Part shown: one piece after another, positions 1 through 11,677 of the stretch
How positions within the stretch are numbered: position 1 is the first letter of the stretch
Layout: the number at the start of each line of letters is the position of its first letter
Assembly: GCA_030867875.1 (NCBI GenBank)
Contig: JAOWCC010001589.1
Location: 144,805,745 to 144,869,744, forward strand
Length of the DNA: 64,000 bases
Origin: Actinernus sp. WN-2022
Lineage: Eukaryota > Cnidaria > Anthozoa > Actiniaria > Actinernidae
Reading direction: 5' to 3'
Notes under the pieces: model-generated
Database searches by the model: none
What the model saw: the letters and a program-made list of their open reading frames with translations, nothing else
Told to the model about the DNA's origin: nothing
Made by a program: the position numbers and the translations under genes

Positions 1-280
1 CATTTGCACGGAGCAGATCACGGGCACGACCTACCATTCCAACTATGTTTCTTGATGAAGGGACATGGACTGCCAAACCTACCGAGGATAGTGTCGATAG
101 CCAAGTCGGTCTATATCATAAATAGAAGTGAACCATCATAGTACCTGAAACTAAGCTTCTCGAGGAATCCTGAGTTATATCATTAGTAGAAACACTTCTG
201 ACTGACTCAGTCTTCGATCTCGTGCAGGCTTGGGTGATCACCCGCCATCTTGTTCCGAAAAGTGACCCACCGCGAATTCC
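1..280. other. No gene seen
   Basis: No open frame with protein-like composition and no clear repeat was recognised here. It could be intron or intergenic sequence upstream of the fibrinogen-like exons. Confidence 0.4.
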
Positions 281-478
281 TAGGTACTTCGTGTAACGTA
301 CACAAAGAGTATTGAACCCGTAGTTGACGGTTAGGGTTTTTTTTAAATGTAGGGGTAGGGTTTGTATTAGTCCAAAGGAGCATTAAAGAAGCATTATATT
401 TATTATAGTTATATGTTTATATATTTGTTGTTTAGTGACCTCCCCCAATACCCTTTGTGTACGTTACACGAAGTAGCT
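281..478. repeat. Short inverted-repeat element (MITE-like)
   Basis: The left end reads TAGGTACTTCGTGTAACGTA and continues for about 14 more bases. The right end is its reverse complement with few mismatches, ending at 478. The interior is about 130 bp, AT-rich and non-coding. This is the shape of a non-autonomous DNA transposon. The superfamily cannot be assigned because no clear target duplication is visible. Confidence 0.7.
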
Positions 479-489
479 ACCCACGAATT

Positions 490-765
490 TCGTTGGACTG
501 CAGAAATTATTGAATATAAATGGTGCTTACTGAATAAAATAATAGGTATTGAATATAAATGGCGTTTACTGAATAAATAATGGTTGAATGGGATTGAACA
601 TATTAAGCAATAATTTATTTAACTAAAACGTATTAACGTTGAACGTAAATCGTTTATATTGAATATAAATCCGGTTTACTGAATATAAAACCTGTTTATT
701 GAATATAAAATCGGGTTTACTGAATGTAAAATCGGTTTACTGAATATTGCAACAATCCGGCAACC
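490..765. repeat. AT-rich degenerate tandem repeat
   Basis: Units of the type TTGAATATAAATCGGTTTAC recur with spacing of roughly 25-35 bp and many substitutions. It is a decayed minisatellite with no coding content. Confidence 0.6.
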
Positions 766-2489
766 ATATAATGAGGCCCTTTAAGGGAGGAGTATGCATG
801 TTGCCTGTCTGAGTTTCAAAACTGGTTGTGTTGCAGTTTCAGAAGGTGGGCATGTCGCTGTCGGATTTTGGTCTATTGTTTTCTTATTTCTCTGTCGTTC
901 TCGCAATTTCAAATAATTTTAGACGTTTGTCGTTATTTCATTTCCTTCATGTCGCTGTTTCAACGATGTGCTGCTTGCCGGAATTTACCCTAACGGTATA
1001 AACAAAACACGCGAGATTTCAAGGTTGGCGCAACAAAAAGAAACTACCATTGCCCACGCTTTCCTTATTATAGCTATACGTCTGTATAGCTATATGTGGG
1101 GCCGACGCGACACAACACTTCAGTACGTATTAGGGAAGAGGTCAGAACAATGGTACTCTGGCGGGACCCAATTTTGATGGAAGGGGGTTGTACACGGAAC
1201 TCGCCACCTATTTTTGCAAAATCTAGACGTTCCATTGACTTAAAATGGAGAACGGAATTCGTATTCCTTATAGATATGATCGTTCTCAAAGAGTTAAAAG
1301 CTGCATGAAGTGAATAAATGTGAACCATAGTATAGAAGAGGTAATAATGCAAAAGCCGCATCAGAATGGCTAAACAGTTTTAATATTAAATTTTAAATGG
1401 CATGTGTCAGATTATAGCATGTAATCTAACTAGTTTCTGGTGTTGGTGCATACATCTGTTTTACATTAAAGTATGATCTCACATGTCATTAAAGTATTTA
1501 TGCGATGGGAAGAGAGAATTATAACTGTGATGGGGTTGGAGTTTATGGATGGCAAGAACGATACAACGAACATGTCTCTGGTCGTACTGGCTACCACACA
1601 GGCTTATCAGGTAAAGATAAACGTTTACCTTTCCAATTACTAGACTTCTGTTATGCCATAATGTACCGCAACGTATGAACTGAATACGCGAGATATCAAG
1701 GTTGGCGCCAAAACCTTCAACCACACGCTGTACTCAGAAAATGCTCGCTTGTTTCTAAAGGGTGCGTTCGATTGACCCTATTCCGTTTTCCAGAATAACA
1801 TTACACGGAATAGTAATTTAGTCTTCCAGAAACCAGTGGTTAAAAAATCCCGGATGCATGCTGAAGGCAATTTGTTGTATTTATTTTGTGTATTTTAGTC
1901 CGAAATGTGGTCAATTCAACGTATTCTAAGATAAAGAAGCAAGTTCCCTGTTCGTAAGTGATAAATATAAGCCGCTAGTACTTAATTTTCCGAATTGTGA
2001 ATTACATTTTTATCGTGTATATATACAGGTAATAAGTGTGATTTAAACATCGATAATACTCTCTGAACAGAGCTTTAAAAATAGTCAAACCAGTGGGATA
2101 ACACCACAAAAGTTTCATTATGTGTGTTTCTCGTCTTTATTTGGTTTTCCGAAGCCAGCGTAAACATAATTAGTCAGGAGACAGAAGGTCTGGTGGCTAT
2201 CGGAGGTCATCTTTATGCTCTTCAACGTAATGTTAGATTACACGAACTTTAAGCATAAACTGTTTAACATAACAGGACTTATCAGTAGTTTTTGCATATT
2301 TTGACTAGATTACTAGCAAATAATACTTATATGTCTCATACCAGCACAGCGCTTACGCAGGATGTACTAAAAATACCGTACGTTAAGCACAATGTTCTTA
2401 TAACAAGTATTATCCCATAGAATCTGTGTAACTCGGGATTTGCTTGACACTCCGTTTTGCAATTGACAGTTGTTATGTGTATTATCGTA
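766..2489. other. No gene recognised; scattered repeat fragments
   Basis: Open frames here are short and lack domain-like composition. A phrase of the type CGCGAGAT-N-TCAAGGTTGGCGC occurs in direct orientation near 1010 and 1687, suggesting remnants of one transposable-element family. If the fibrinogen-like gene has 5' exons (signal peptide, EGF or linker) inside the window they should lie here, but I could not identify them. Confidence 0.35.
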
Positions 2490-2740
2490 TGTAGTACATG
2501 TGTATTATCGTATGTATTACATGTGTATTATCGTATGTATTACCGTATAACTTGTACTACATGTGTATTATCGTATGTATTACATGTGTATTATCGTATG
2601 TATTACATGCATGTGTATTATCGTATGTATTACATGCATGTGTATTATCGTATGTATTACATGTGCATTATCGTATGTATTACATGTGCATTATCGTATG
2701 TATTACATGTGTATTATCGTATGTATTATTTGTATTTTAG
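2490..2740. repeat. 23-bp minisatellite, about 11 copies
   Basis: The unit is ACATGTGTATTATCGTATGT plus ATT, repeated head to tail with small insertions (CATG) in some copies. It creates long Cys/Tyr/Val-rich open frames in all three forward phases, which are artefacts of the repeat. It lies about 130 bp upstream of the fibrinogen-like exon acceptor, so it is probably intronic. Confidence 0.85.
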
Positions 2741-2870
2741 TAACAGTTCACAAAAGAATTCTGGTCAAACGTGCAGCCGCAATTATTTTGCGTCTAGTTT
2801 GATCATGATCAAAATTGATCTGGATCGATAATTTTAGCATGATCTTCTTTGTTTTGTTTTATTTTAAAAG

Positions 2871-4123
2871 ATCGACTGGAAGTACAGCCTACAAGTTTGA
2901 ATACGACTCAGGCACGAGGACCGATGTGTACTGTGAGATGGGTGACATTCCCGGATGTGGCGGTGGGGGGTGGACGCTGGTCATGAAGTTCAATGGTGCT
3001 CAAGTAAGTATACGTTTTTTCAGTGTCTACTTTATTCTTGGTCTACAACACTTTATATACAAAGGATATACAGAGAGAGAAAAGTTTTCAGAAAAAGGTT
3101 TACATTTTGGAATTGTAACAAAATGAGAAAAGTTGCAATTGCTTCAATATTGACAAATGCGGACTGAATTCGGATCATAAAAAGTTTCTAAACATTAGTT
3201 ATTTTGAGATCGTATATGGAAGGCTTGCAGAAGAAGAAAAAACAAACATTTTACATGATGTGTAAAAAACATGAATGGGTGAGGAGGGTGGGGTAGGTGT
3301 AGCATTTGGGGGGGGGGGCAAAGGGAGATTTGACATTTTCTTCCCCAAAAAAGCCAAATTCCCTACACTTGGAACAACACCTTTGGTCAATAATATCAAA
3401 ATTCCCTACCCCATTGCCATACCTTCTCAAACATCTCTTCTCGTCTATTTCATCAAGTGAGAATTGAGGTAGAGCATAAAGGCCCATTTAAATGATGGGT
3501 ATTCCAAACTCCACTGAAAATAATGTCTGGGTTGCGTTAGCTGTTAGCTAAATCAGAAAGTGTTTTGAATCTTAGTTGACTGTTATTTTCCTTTTGTTTC
3601 AATGCAGGATAACTTTAAATATGACTCCTCCCGCTGGACTGATAAGAAGCTGTTTAACCCTGACGGGGGCCGTACGGGTTTCTACAATTTGACCGGAACG
3701 AAGCTTCCGACCTATTGGAGCACAGCGTTTACAAAACTGTGTGTAGGCATGAAGCAGCCGAGTGGGGCCATCAAGTGGTTAAAGATTGACAGGAACGCAA
3801 GTTCCCTGCACGCACTTCTGTCTGACGGTGTAAAGAAGGTGACAAATCTGGGTGTCTCAAACTGGAAAGCTATTTACCCGGCAAAAGAAGTCCTACAAAA
3901 CAATTGCCACATTGAAGGCTTTAATGTTTATGGTGGCAGTAACACAAAGGCAAGAATTGGAGTAGTTGGAGACGATGACAGTAGCTGTGGTGGACCTGAC
4001 TCCGTGCTCGGGATCGGTACACAGGGGTGGTGGAGCCCATCAGGAGTATCTTGTGGTAGTGGAAACAACGAAAACAACATCAAAACTGAAAACCCAACCT
4101 GGTGTTTTGTATTTGTACAGTAA
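2871..4123 (+). CDS. Fibrinogen-C-like secreted protein, 3' two exons (partial)
   Basis: Two exons are visible: 2871-3003 (acceptor AAAAG before it, donor GTAAGT after it) and 3608-4123 (acceptor GCAG), ending in TAA. Both junctions agree in phase. The first exon encodes a YKFEYDSGTR...VYCEMG stretch and a GCGGGGWTLVMK motif, the hallmark start of a fibrinogen-related C-terminal domain. The second exon gives about 171 residues with several cysteines and ends WCFVFVQ, like the family's usual end. The closest proteins I recall are fibrinogen-like coral proteins of the 'uncharacterized skeletal organic matrix protein 5' type, which are secreted and have N-terminal EGF or linker regions. The upstream exons were not found, so this is either the 3' end of a gene or a fragment. 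A role in the skeletal matrix or in lectin-like binding is family inference only. Confidence 0.8.
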
Positions 4124-4449
4124 GACAAGGTCCCCACGAAACATTTTGGTTTACAAAACACCACTAACATTCACCTTATTCATAAAGGCATCAAAGCGAG
4201 GCCAGTTGATCCAGACGGGAAAAATTTACAGTCGATGACGGAAAATAACGTTCATTTCCTTATGACACAAAAGAACGCAACAGTGCGGTACGACAGAAAC
4301 TACAACATTTTCGACAGACTCCAATTTTGCTATCTTTAGGACATCTGGCCTCGCTCTGGCGCTATTGTTATCAGACCTCTTCCCGCACGAGATATGAATA
4401 AGACGCATGGGTTTTTGTGTTGAGCCGTGAACAGGGAAATCAGTTTGAT
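4124..4449. other. 3' flank, nothing recognised
   Basis: Sequence after the fibrinogen-like stop codon. No further exon and no clear AATAAA signal was seen close to the stop. Confidence 0.4.
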
Positions 4450-4782
4450 CAGGAGCCCATTACCAGGAGCGTCCATATATACTATACCCGTGAGTCAGCG
4501 TATGACCGGTTTGAGCTATTTTTAGAACATGTTTCCGGGGTAACTGCCTTTCTGACTCTGCTGCGATCGTGCATATGCTTGCCGTAATTATCGAGATTAA
4601 GAATGATCTATTGTTCTTTGAGGTGATTTTACTAACGCTGCATTGTCCTATGGTTTGATTGGATTCCCAAAGTGTGGGCACGTGAACTCCCGTGAGATCT
4701 GTTCTAAATATAGCTCAATCCGGTCATACGCTGACTCACAGACCTAGTATGGGAGATGGATGCTCCTGGTAACGGGCCCCTG
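4450..4782. mobile_element. 333-bp inverted-repeat transposon (CAGGAGCCC family, copy 1)
   Basis: The termini read CAGGAGCCCATTACCAGGAG at the left and the reverse complement of CAGGGGCCCGTTACCAGGAG at the right. It is flanked by a 7-bp direct duplication GTTTGAT at 4443-4449 and 4783-4789. The interior is non-coding. A second copy with its own duplication lies at 5939-6686, and a lone left end lies near 8481. The CAGG...CCTG ends with a 7-8 bp duplication fit hAT- or P-like elements; I cannot choose between them. Confidence 0.8.
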
Positions 4783-4809
4783 GTTTGATAGGTTTGATAG
4801 CTGGTTTGA

Positions 4810-5197
4810 TAGCCTGCTATGCAGACGTATTTTTTCACTCATAAATTCGAAGAAAAAAGTAACGTCTGCTTACCCGAGCGCTTAATTAGTTTCCAATATG
4901 CACACCTGATTGTGTTATGGACCAATCAAATTTTACCTTCCATATCCTGGAAGTGACGTAATGTTACATTTAAAAGGAATTCAGACAATACATTTGCCAT
5001 TGACTAATCATAGGAGAGTGTTCACTGGCGCGCCAATTCACTAAAATTCTAACAATGGCTTTGATTGGGCAGAAAATAAAACAAATGTGCTGACGTCGTG
5101 CTTGCATATTGGAAACTAATTAAGCGCTCGGGTATGCAGACGTTACTTTTTTCTTCGAATTTATGAGAGTAAAAAAATACGTCTGCATAGCAGGCTA
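4810..5197. mobile_element. 388-bp MITE with 9-bp target duplication (TAGCCTGC family)
   Basis: The terminal inverted repeats begin TAGCCTGCTATGCAGACGTA and extend about 75 bp inward. The element is flanked by exact copies of CTGGTTTGA at 4801-4809 and 5198-5206. The interior is AT-rich and non-coding. A second family member frames the large nest at 34071-46442 and also has a 9-bp duplication. A 9-bp duplication fits Mutator-like elements; this assignment is inference. Confidence 0.85.
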
Positions 5198-5206
5198 CTG
5201 GTTTGA

Positions 5207-5938
5207 TCCACTGTAATATTTTTCAAAAACTGATTAGCCAGTTGTCTTCTTAGATGTAAACCATGGTCCAAGTAGGGAAGGGGTAATCTGGTAGAAATCA
5301 GGCTAAAACCATTTTCCTATGGGTTGGCATTTCTCCAGTGTAGGCTTCAAGCCAATGCGGGAGACTGATTTTGTTGATCTTTTAATTAGCCGATATCATT
5401 GTAAATATGAAGAACAGGAACACTGAAGCATGTGTAACGAATTTCTAAATTTTCAAGTCTACTTGTTATCAAGCTGGGCATTTCAATGTTTCGTGGGGGA
5501 AAGGTATGTTGTGTCTATTAATTGATGGTTATATATCCGATTCTTAAATAGAGGATTCTTGATCAAAGGGCAAAATTAAAATTACGACAAAGCACCAGAA
5601 AAATATCTATACCGTATTTCATGCACCACTTAAAGCAACCTTTACTCAAGTTATATCTAATCCAATGACATTTTTGATGTGGTTAATTTGTTATTTTGAA
5701 GATCAGTGCCAAAATAACAAGAGAAGTTTAGAGAAACAAATGAACATGTGTTGTCTCACACTTCCATGTAAAAGGGCAAATTCTATAACCCTATTTCAAA
5801 CTGACAAAGCTCGAAAACCGTACCATATCCTTTGGGATGGCACATAGCTCACGTATGGGTGTATAGCGAAACCAGCAAACATGCCTCGCTCACAGACTAA
5901 AGTAAAGTTTACCTGGTGAGACCTCTGATAAGTACATG
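5207..5938. other. No gene recognised
   Basis: Only short shadow frames are present. A stretch near 5895-5931 (AGACTAAAGTAAAGTTTACC and onward) recurs in direct orientation near 6970-7010, so part of this is dispersed repeat. Confidence 0.4.
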
Positions 5939-6686
5939 CAGGAGCCCATTACTAGGAGCGTACCTATGTGATGGGTAGCGCCCACAGCACACTAGACGAT
6001 GTGGCTATTTATAGTATATATCACCAGGAGCCCATTACCAGGAGCGTTCCTATGTGATGGGTAGCGCCCACAGCACACTAGACGATGTGGCTATTTATAG
6101 TATATATCACCAGGAGCCCATTACCAGGAGCGTACCTATGTTATGGGTAGCACCCACAGCACAGTAGACGATGTGGCTATTTATAGTATATATAACCAGG
6201 AGCCCATTACCAGGAGCGTTCCTATGTGATGGGTAGCGCCCACAGCACAGTAGACGTTGTGGCTATTTATAGTATATATCACCAGGAGCCCATTACTAGG
6301 AGCGTACCTATGTGATGGGTAGCGCCCACGGCACAGTAGACGACGTGGCTATTTATAGTATATATAACCAGGAGCTCATTACCAGGAGCGTACCTATGTG
6401 ATGGGTAGCGCCCACAGCACAGTAGACGTTGTGGCTATTTATAGTCGCGAAGCCATTGCATGCGGTTTTGGTATGCGATTACGTTGTCTTTTGTTCTCTT
6501 GCACTTTAGTATTTTTAGCAGTTTGAACAGTGTTAATTACAATTTTTCCGTGCAACCTGATTGGTTAAAAGTGACGTCCTTTGTTTCTTCTCGCGGGAAA
6601 CACAAAGCTAAAAATAGCTACGTCGTCCGTTCTGCTGTTGGACAGACCTAATCTGGGAGAGGCACGCTCCTTGTAATGGGTTCCTG
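5939..6686. mobile_element. CAGGAGCCC-family element with tandemly amplified left end
   Basis: The element starts CAGGAGCCCATTACTAGGAG and ends with the inverse (GGGTTCCTG). It is flanked by GTACATG at 5932-5938 and 6687-6693, a 7-bp duplication as in copy 1. Its left part is six head-to-tail copies of an 86-bp unit starting at 5939, 6025, 6111, 6197, 6283 and 6369. Each unit begins with the terminal repeat itself. Copies differ by only a few substitutions, implying recent amplification. There is no coding content. Confidence 0.85.
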
Positions 6687-6724
6687 GTACATGCAAATGA
6701 CTTTATTTAAGTGTATTTACCTTT

Positions 6725-6925
6725 GCAGCTAATTGGGGACACTAGTCATACGATTTTACGTCCTTATCCGAGAAGACGTGAAGGTCTAATCGTTTACTGT
6801 ATTATGTAAAGGCAGCACCTTCTACTCAGTTATTTTAAGACCCTGAGCGTTGGTCTGGCCGGGGTTTGAACCCACAAACTCCTGCTCGACAGACCGGTGC
6901 TTAACCACTTACCGGGAGGCAGTAA
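6725..6925 (-). repeat. tRNA-derived SINE, minus orientation
   Basis: Reverse-complemented, the head has a box B-like GGGTTCAAACCC and a GGTTAAGCACC segment. It is followed by a body with TCTTAAAATAACTGAGTAGA-like sequence and a TAAAATCGTA tail. The same body is found in plus orientation at about 20195-20445, which establishes a dispersed family. The polymerase III promoter assignment rests on box motifs only. Confidence 0.65.
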
Positions 6926-7195
6926 AGGAATACATGTACAAAGCAGCTAACATATGTCTCTCGATCTGGACAGACTAAAATAACTTTACCTGGTGAGACC
7001 TCTGATAGTCAGGATACATGTACAACGAGCTAAACTGATGTGTCAGTTCAAATCAAGTAGTTTTGCAACTCAGCATAAGCAAATGTATGTCCCTCATCTC
7101 TGTTTCTATAAAGCAATTACAAGCTCTGCAAAACCTTTAAAGTATATAGCACTCAAGATGGAAGATAAAAGGGCACATTTCAAATATTTATTGAG

Positions 7196-7695
7196 GGTAC
7201 ATGTTTGTCTGCGAATACATGCAGCCATCTTTCATCGGGAACCACAATCAAAACGTGGCCCCCGAGAGACTACCCTGGCCATGGTTACCAGTTCGTCGCT
7301 TCGCTCCTCGCTTTCCGAGAGAGAGGTTAGAAGCTCTGGTAACCAGGGTACCGAGAGAGGCGTCTGCGTCTTGAGATGGAAAATTCCATACTGATGACGT
7401 TATGCAGCCAGGATCTGGTCATGTCATTTGATTAGCTAGTATGCCTAATTATCATATACTAATCAAATAACGCGACCAGATCCTGGCCGCATAACGTCAT
7501 CAGTATGGAATTTTCCGTCTCAAGACGCAGACATCTCTCTCGGTACCCTGGTTACCAGAGGTTCTAACCACTCTCGGAAAGTGAGGAGCGAAGCAACGAA
7601 CTGGTAACCAGGGACTACTCTCTCAGGGGTCACGTTTTGGCGGATTGTGGTTCCCGATGCCAGATAGCTGTATTCGCAGGCTAGGTACATGTAGG
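7196..7695. repeat. ~500-bp near-perfect palindrome (foldback element)
   Basis: The two arms are inverted copies: GGAACCACAATC near 7238 matches GATTGTGGTTCC near 7646, and similarity continues inward through GGAAAATTCCATACTGATGA and its inverse to a short AT-rich centre near 7445. Arm identity is high with scattered changes. The forward frame across the left arm (6993-7394) is a by-product. It is most simply a foldback or MITE-type transposon. Confidence 0.8.
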
Positions 7696-8475
7696 TGCAT
7701 GTAACACATGATTAAATAAAAAACCTTATTGTAAATGGTCTATCATGATTAAATCATATGAATGTGCAATCCAATGCTATTTGTGGGATGAGTTGCTTTG
7801 ATAACCTCTGATTCAAGCTCGCACTAGCCAGCAGCTCTTCCCTTGGTGTTGCCTGCAGTTCCCAGTAAAACAAGTCCTTTTATGGCTTATCTCAAATACA
7901 AGTTTAAAAAAAAGTTATGTATATATTTATGCTCACAGACAAAAGATGGCCACGAGATCTGGGGGCAAAACTGCTCTCCCTTGGCAGTTAATTACCTTCC
8001 TTGCTTCATGACCAGGGTTTTTAATAAGAGCCAGCAGCCAGCAAAATTTTCCATCTACTCTGCATATTTGTGCCAGCTACTTTACCCAGACAAAGTACAT
8101 TGTAAGCAGCCTCATCTCTCAAGACATGCAATAGTTTATGAATTGGTAATACCAAGGCAAGGGCTATACTACTAGTAGCATCCTCCACAGGCAACTCCTA
8201 TTATTTTTTTACTTGTCCCTCTTCTTACCACAGGCAGTCCAGTTTCACATTCTGACTTTTTCTATTACATGTACAATATATTACCAGTTGGAGAGGCTTA
8301 AGCAGTCTAGAATTGTACAAACAAAAAGTTTGAAATCCCATGGAGGGTTGGGGGGGCTGTGGCAATTTGGGTTGAGTTTCAAAAAATATTTGTCACTCTG
8401 GCCCAGAGTCCAGATCACTTAAAAAAATCATTTATTTGGCAATTGAAAACAAATATTTTGCCAAACCAGGTTCAT
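7696..8475. other. No gene recognised
   Basis: AT-rich sequence with only short unstructured frames (for example 7843-8175). No domain, splice chain or repeat structure was recognised. Confidence 0.4.
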
Positions 8476-8514
8476 TTTTAACAGGAGCCCATTAGCAGGA
8501 GCATTCCTAAATGT

Positions 8515-8927
8515 GTCATACACGACTTTCATAATGGCCGCCTCCTAATTTGCATAATTTGGAAGATAAATCTGTAGAGGGAAACCAATGCTACCACATG
8601 AAAGATCACATTAAAATTAGTAATAGTTTTGAGTTTTAGAGCAATGTGGAGAATTGCTGTTGAGCTACGAGCATTTCTAATGCAGAAAAACATGAAAGCG
8701 AGGCTAGAAAGGCGTCCGTTGTTTTTCTCATACAAATCTCTCTAATTTCAACTGGCTGTAACTTCATTGCTTTTTAAGCTACAGCACTCAACTTTCACAA
8801 GTTCACTAATGTCGACATGCTCTTTCACATGGCAATGTTCATATTTTCTATAAATGTGGATAAACAACCGAAACGGAAAATCACATATGCAAATTAGGAG
8901 GCGGCCATTATGAAAGTCGTGTATGGG
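8515..8927. repeat. MITE with ~40-bp terminal inverted repeats
   Basis: The left end CATACACGACTTTCATAATG, continuing with GCCGCCTCCTAATTTGCAT, is matched by its inverse at 8887-8926. The interior is non-coding. It is preceded by a lone CAGGAGCCC-family terminus at about 8481. Confidence 0.75.
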
Positions 8928-8932
8928 CCACA

Positions 8933-9179
8933 GGAAGCCCAAGCTCAAGTTACGAAAATATAAGGGTTTGTATGGGAGCATTAAGCAAACTCAGTTTACT
9001 AGCCAGAAATACTGTAACATATTTGAATAAAATGACTTACCTTGACACTGTGATGTCTTCTGTCGTGTTTCTCTCCTTGTTGGGTGGTTTTAAGCTGATT
9101 TCAGCCTGGTTTTTAAATGGAGTTCACTACGCTCCCATACAAACCCTTATATTTTCGTAACTTGAGCTTGGGCTGCCTG
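8933..9179. repeat. MITE with ~45-bp terminal inverted repeats
   Basis: The arms read CAGG-A-AGCCCAAGCTCAAG, continuing with TTACGAAAATATAAGGG, at the left and the inverse at the right, ending GGGCTGCCTG. It directly abuts the previous element. The interior is about 150 bp and non-coding. Confidence 0.75.
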
Positions 9180-9239
9180 TGCATGGGCTGGGCCCCCAGC
9201 ACAGGAGTAGATGCGACTATATTTAGAATTTGAATTCCA

Positions 9240-11290
9240 GCATTGAAAGTAACAAGAATGATAATGAATAATAATGAGAAGTGACGCACAGCTATTTGAT
9301 TGGCTAAGATAACATCCCGTACGGAAATATCAGACGTAAATGTAACAGAGCTTTAATCAGACCTGAATAATGCCTGAATCACTTGATTATGGCATAAATG
9401 AGACCTAACATGAACTGTAACAAGATTTTTTTCAGGCTTGTGAAGGAAGCCTAACAAAGTTTCAGGCTTTGTCATGCTTGAGTCAGTGAGGCCTGAAATG
9501 AAACCTGAATTAAGCCTTAGAAGATGCTGTAAATCAAGGCCTAATACATTTATAAACTGATCCTTACCCTACATGTACGTGTAGGTGCCAGATCACGAGG
9601 CCAGAAGAAATAAAATTAGGAGGCTAAATATTAAGGCCCCTGAAAGCATAAACACTAAATTCGCCTTTTTAACTCAACCATGGATTTTGACTTATACATA
9701 CACAAGAGGTTGCGTGCAACTACATTTATTTTTACATACCACAATAAAACTGATAACAAGTGTTTTGTTTCTGGATGCCACATATGATTTAGGTATCATA
9801 TTGCAAACTACAATGTAGTTATCCTAATGCATTGGCTCGTATTATATCAGCTTTTCATCCTGGATCTGATTTACATGTATCCATGCCGTGTTCTATAGCA
9901 GCTCTGTAATTAAGTGTTCTTCCATAAGCCGGCACACATATGCATTTTACTGGAGACTGTTTGATAAAGGAGCTGAAGTAGAAGGGCCTTTTACTGCACA
10001 TGGACAATTAAATGAATAAGGAGAAATTAATTTGGAGACATTGGAATTTCCAGAGGTTGCCTGTCTCAACCTTTCTTGGCTGAAACAGCAGTATGGCCTT
10101 TGTTTATTTTGCACGAAATGTAATTCCTGTGCTGGGAACAAAACCAATGGGGAAGGATGCTCCTGCATGGTATATGGCTCCTGTTTTTAACTAACCCCCC
10201 CCCCCCCCCCCCCCCTCCACCCCCTTCAAAATACTATGTAGACCACTGACTACAGGTATACATTTTGTGTATACAGTTATTTCAATTAATGTTGTCTGGG
10301 AGCAGATCAGATCGGATCACATATATTATGATTTTCCTGCTAAAAAAATTCCTGTCACAAGACTGGCCATTTTATAGTTCAGTATTTTGCTCATGGGTTA
10401 ATTACCTATCCTTCAAGTCAAGATTTCAAGTCAAGGTTTAGGGTTTACTGGTTTAACTGTACTTTGTGTACTTTAGTAGTGATTTATATCCCATCACCCA
10501 GATCACCAACCGACAAAAGAAGCGGTTTGTGAATACATAAACGAAAACATAAACCAAAGTGTAATAAGGACATGGCAAAACGGATCTACAGCAGACTTTT
10601 GCATAAATATGAAGCTTAATTAACATTCAATGATAATTTAACAGGATTTTTTTACAATGTAAGTGTTTAGTTTATAATTAACTTGCTAAATGTTTACTCT
10701 TTCCCTTCACAAAGGGGAATCGACATCCAGGAATTTTAACAATGCAAAGTTCTGCATGGTCTAGACAGTTTGCCAAAGTGCAGAACTCGAGTTTAGCATC
10801 TTTCCACTCATGAAACGGGCATGCAAACAAAAAGGGAACCAGTTCAGGGAAGACAATATTGTGTATTATCCATGATTTCTCTTCTTTGTGGAATATTTAA
10901 ACTGTTTGGGGCCCTTTCATAGCCTTTAATATTTTTTTAGGTCACATTTTTGTGTCAATGAAATCAACACATGGGATAATCTTAGTCCAGTTTATAGAAC
11001 TGAACTCTACATTTGTAACTCACACCACAAAAGCTTTTGCTTGAAATTCGGGGAAATGCCAGAGGAAATGACTGTCAAAGGACAAAAGATAAATATAAAC
11101 ATTTGTATTTTATACAATGTATATGCCTCTACATGTACAGTACCAGCTGTCAAGACAAAAAAAAAGTAATATATCAACAAAACGGGTCATGATTTCTGTG
11201 GCAGAAAAAAATATAATTCAAAGCATAAATGTGATCTGATCCAATCCAATCCGATGCAGTCTGATTCAGGTTTTGTTGGTGCCAGTCTGG
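9240..11290. other. Gene-free AT-rich sequence
   Basis: No exon-like frame was recognised on either strand. It includes degenerate repeats of CCTGAATC/CATGAG type near 9355-9510 and a poly-C run at about 10193-10216. Confidence 0.5.
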
Positions 11291-11294
11291 GAGA

Positions 11295-11480
11295 TAGGGA
11301 ATAGGGCATTAGGGAATATGGCATAAGGCACTTCTAAAATATTAGATGGCTGTATATACAGGCTAAAAATGGATAAATAAACCATAAGCTAAGTCAAATA
11401 TAAAGTTGCCCAGGTCATATACATGTAACTTGTAACCATAATTAATTTCCATCTGGGAATACCCTAATGCCCTATTATTG
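11295..11480. repeat. Small inverted-repeat element
   Basis: GAATAGGGCATTAGGG at the left is matched by CCCTAATGCCCTATT at the right, making a hairpin-type MITE about 185 bp long. A second small palindrome (11521-11603; arms TTGGTTGGTA and its inverse around AAAAGAAGCAAA) follows just beyond the 3' end of the CCCH gene. Confidence 0.6.
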
Positions 11481-11677
11481 GGTTGCAATCATTCCTAAAG
11501 GAATACAATCACAAAACTGTAGTGGCCATCTTGGTTGGTACATGTAGGAACAAAAGAAGCAAATGTGGTTTCTTTTGTTCCTACCAACCAACATGGCTGC
11601 AGGGCAATCCACCAATTCGTAATGTCCTATTCTGTTCAGTTCTGTTCACCCAGACAACATTAATTGAAATAGCTGTA

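Noticed and set aside
2457..2831. Long Cys/Tyr/Val-rich open frames in all three phases
   Set aside because: They arise from a 23-bp minisatellite unit free of stops and are not genes.
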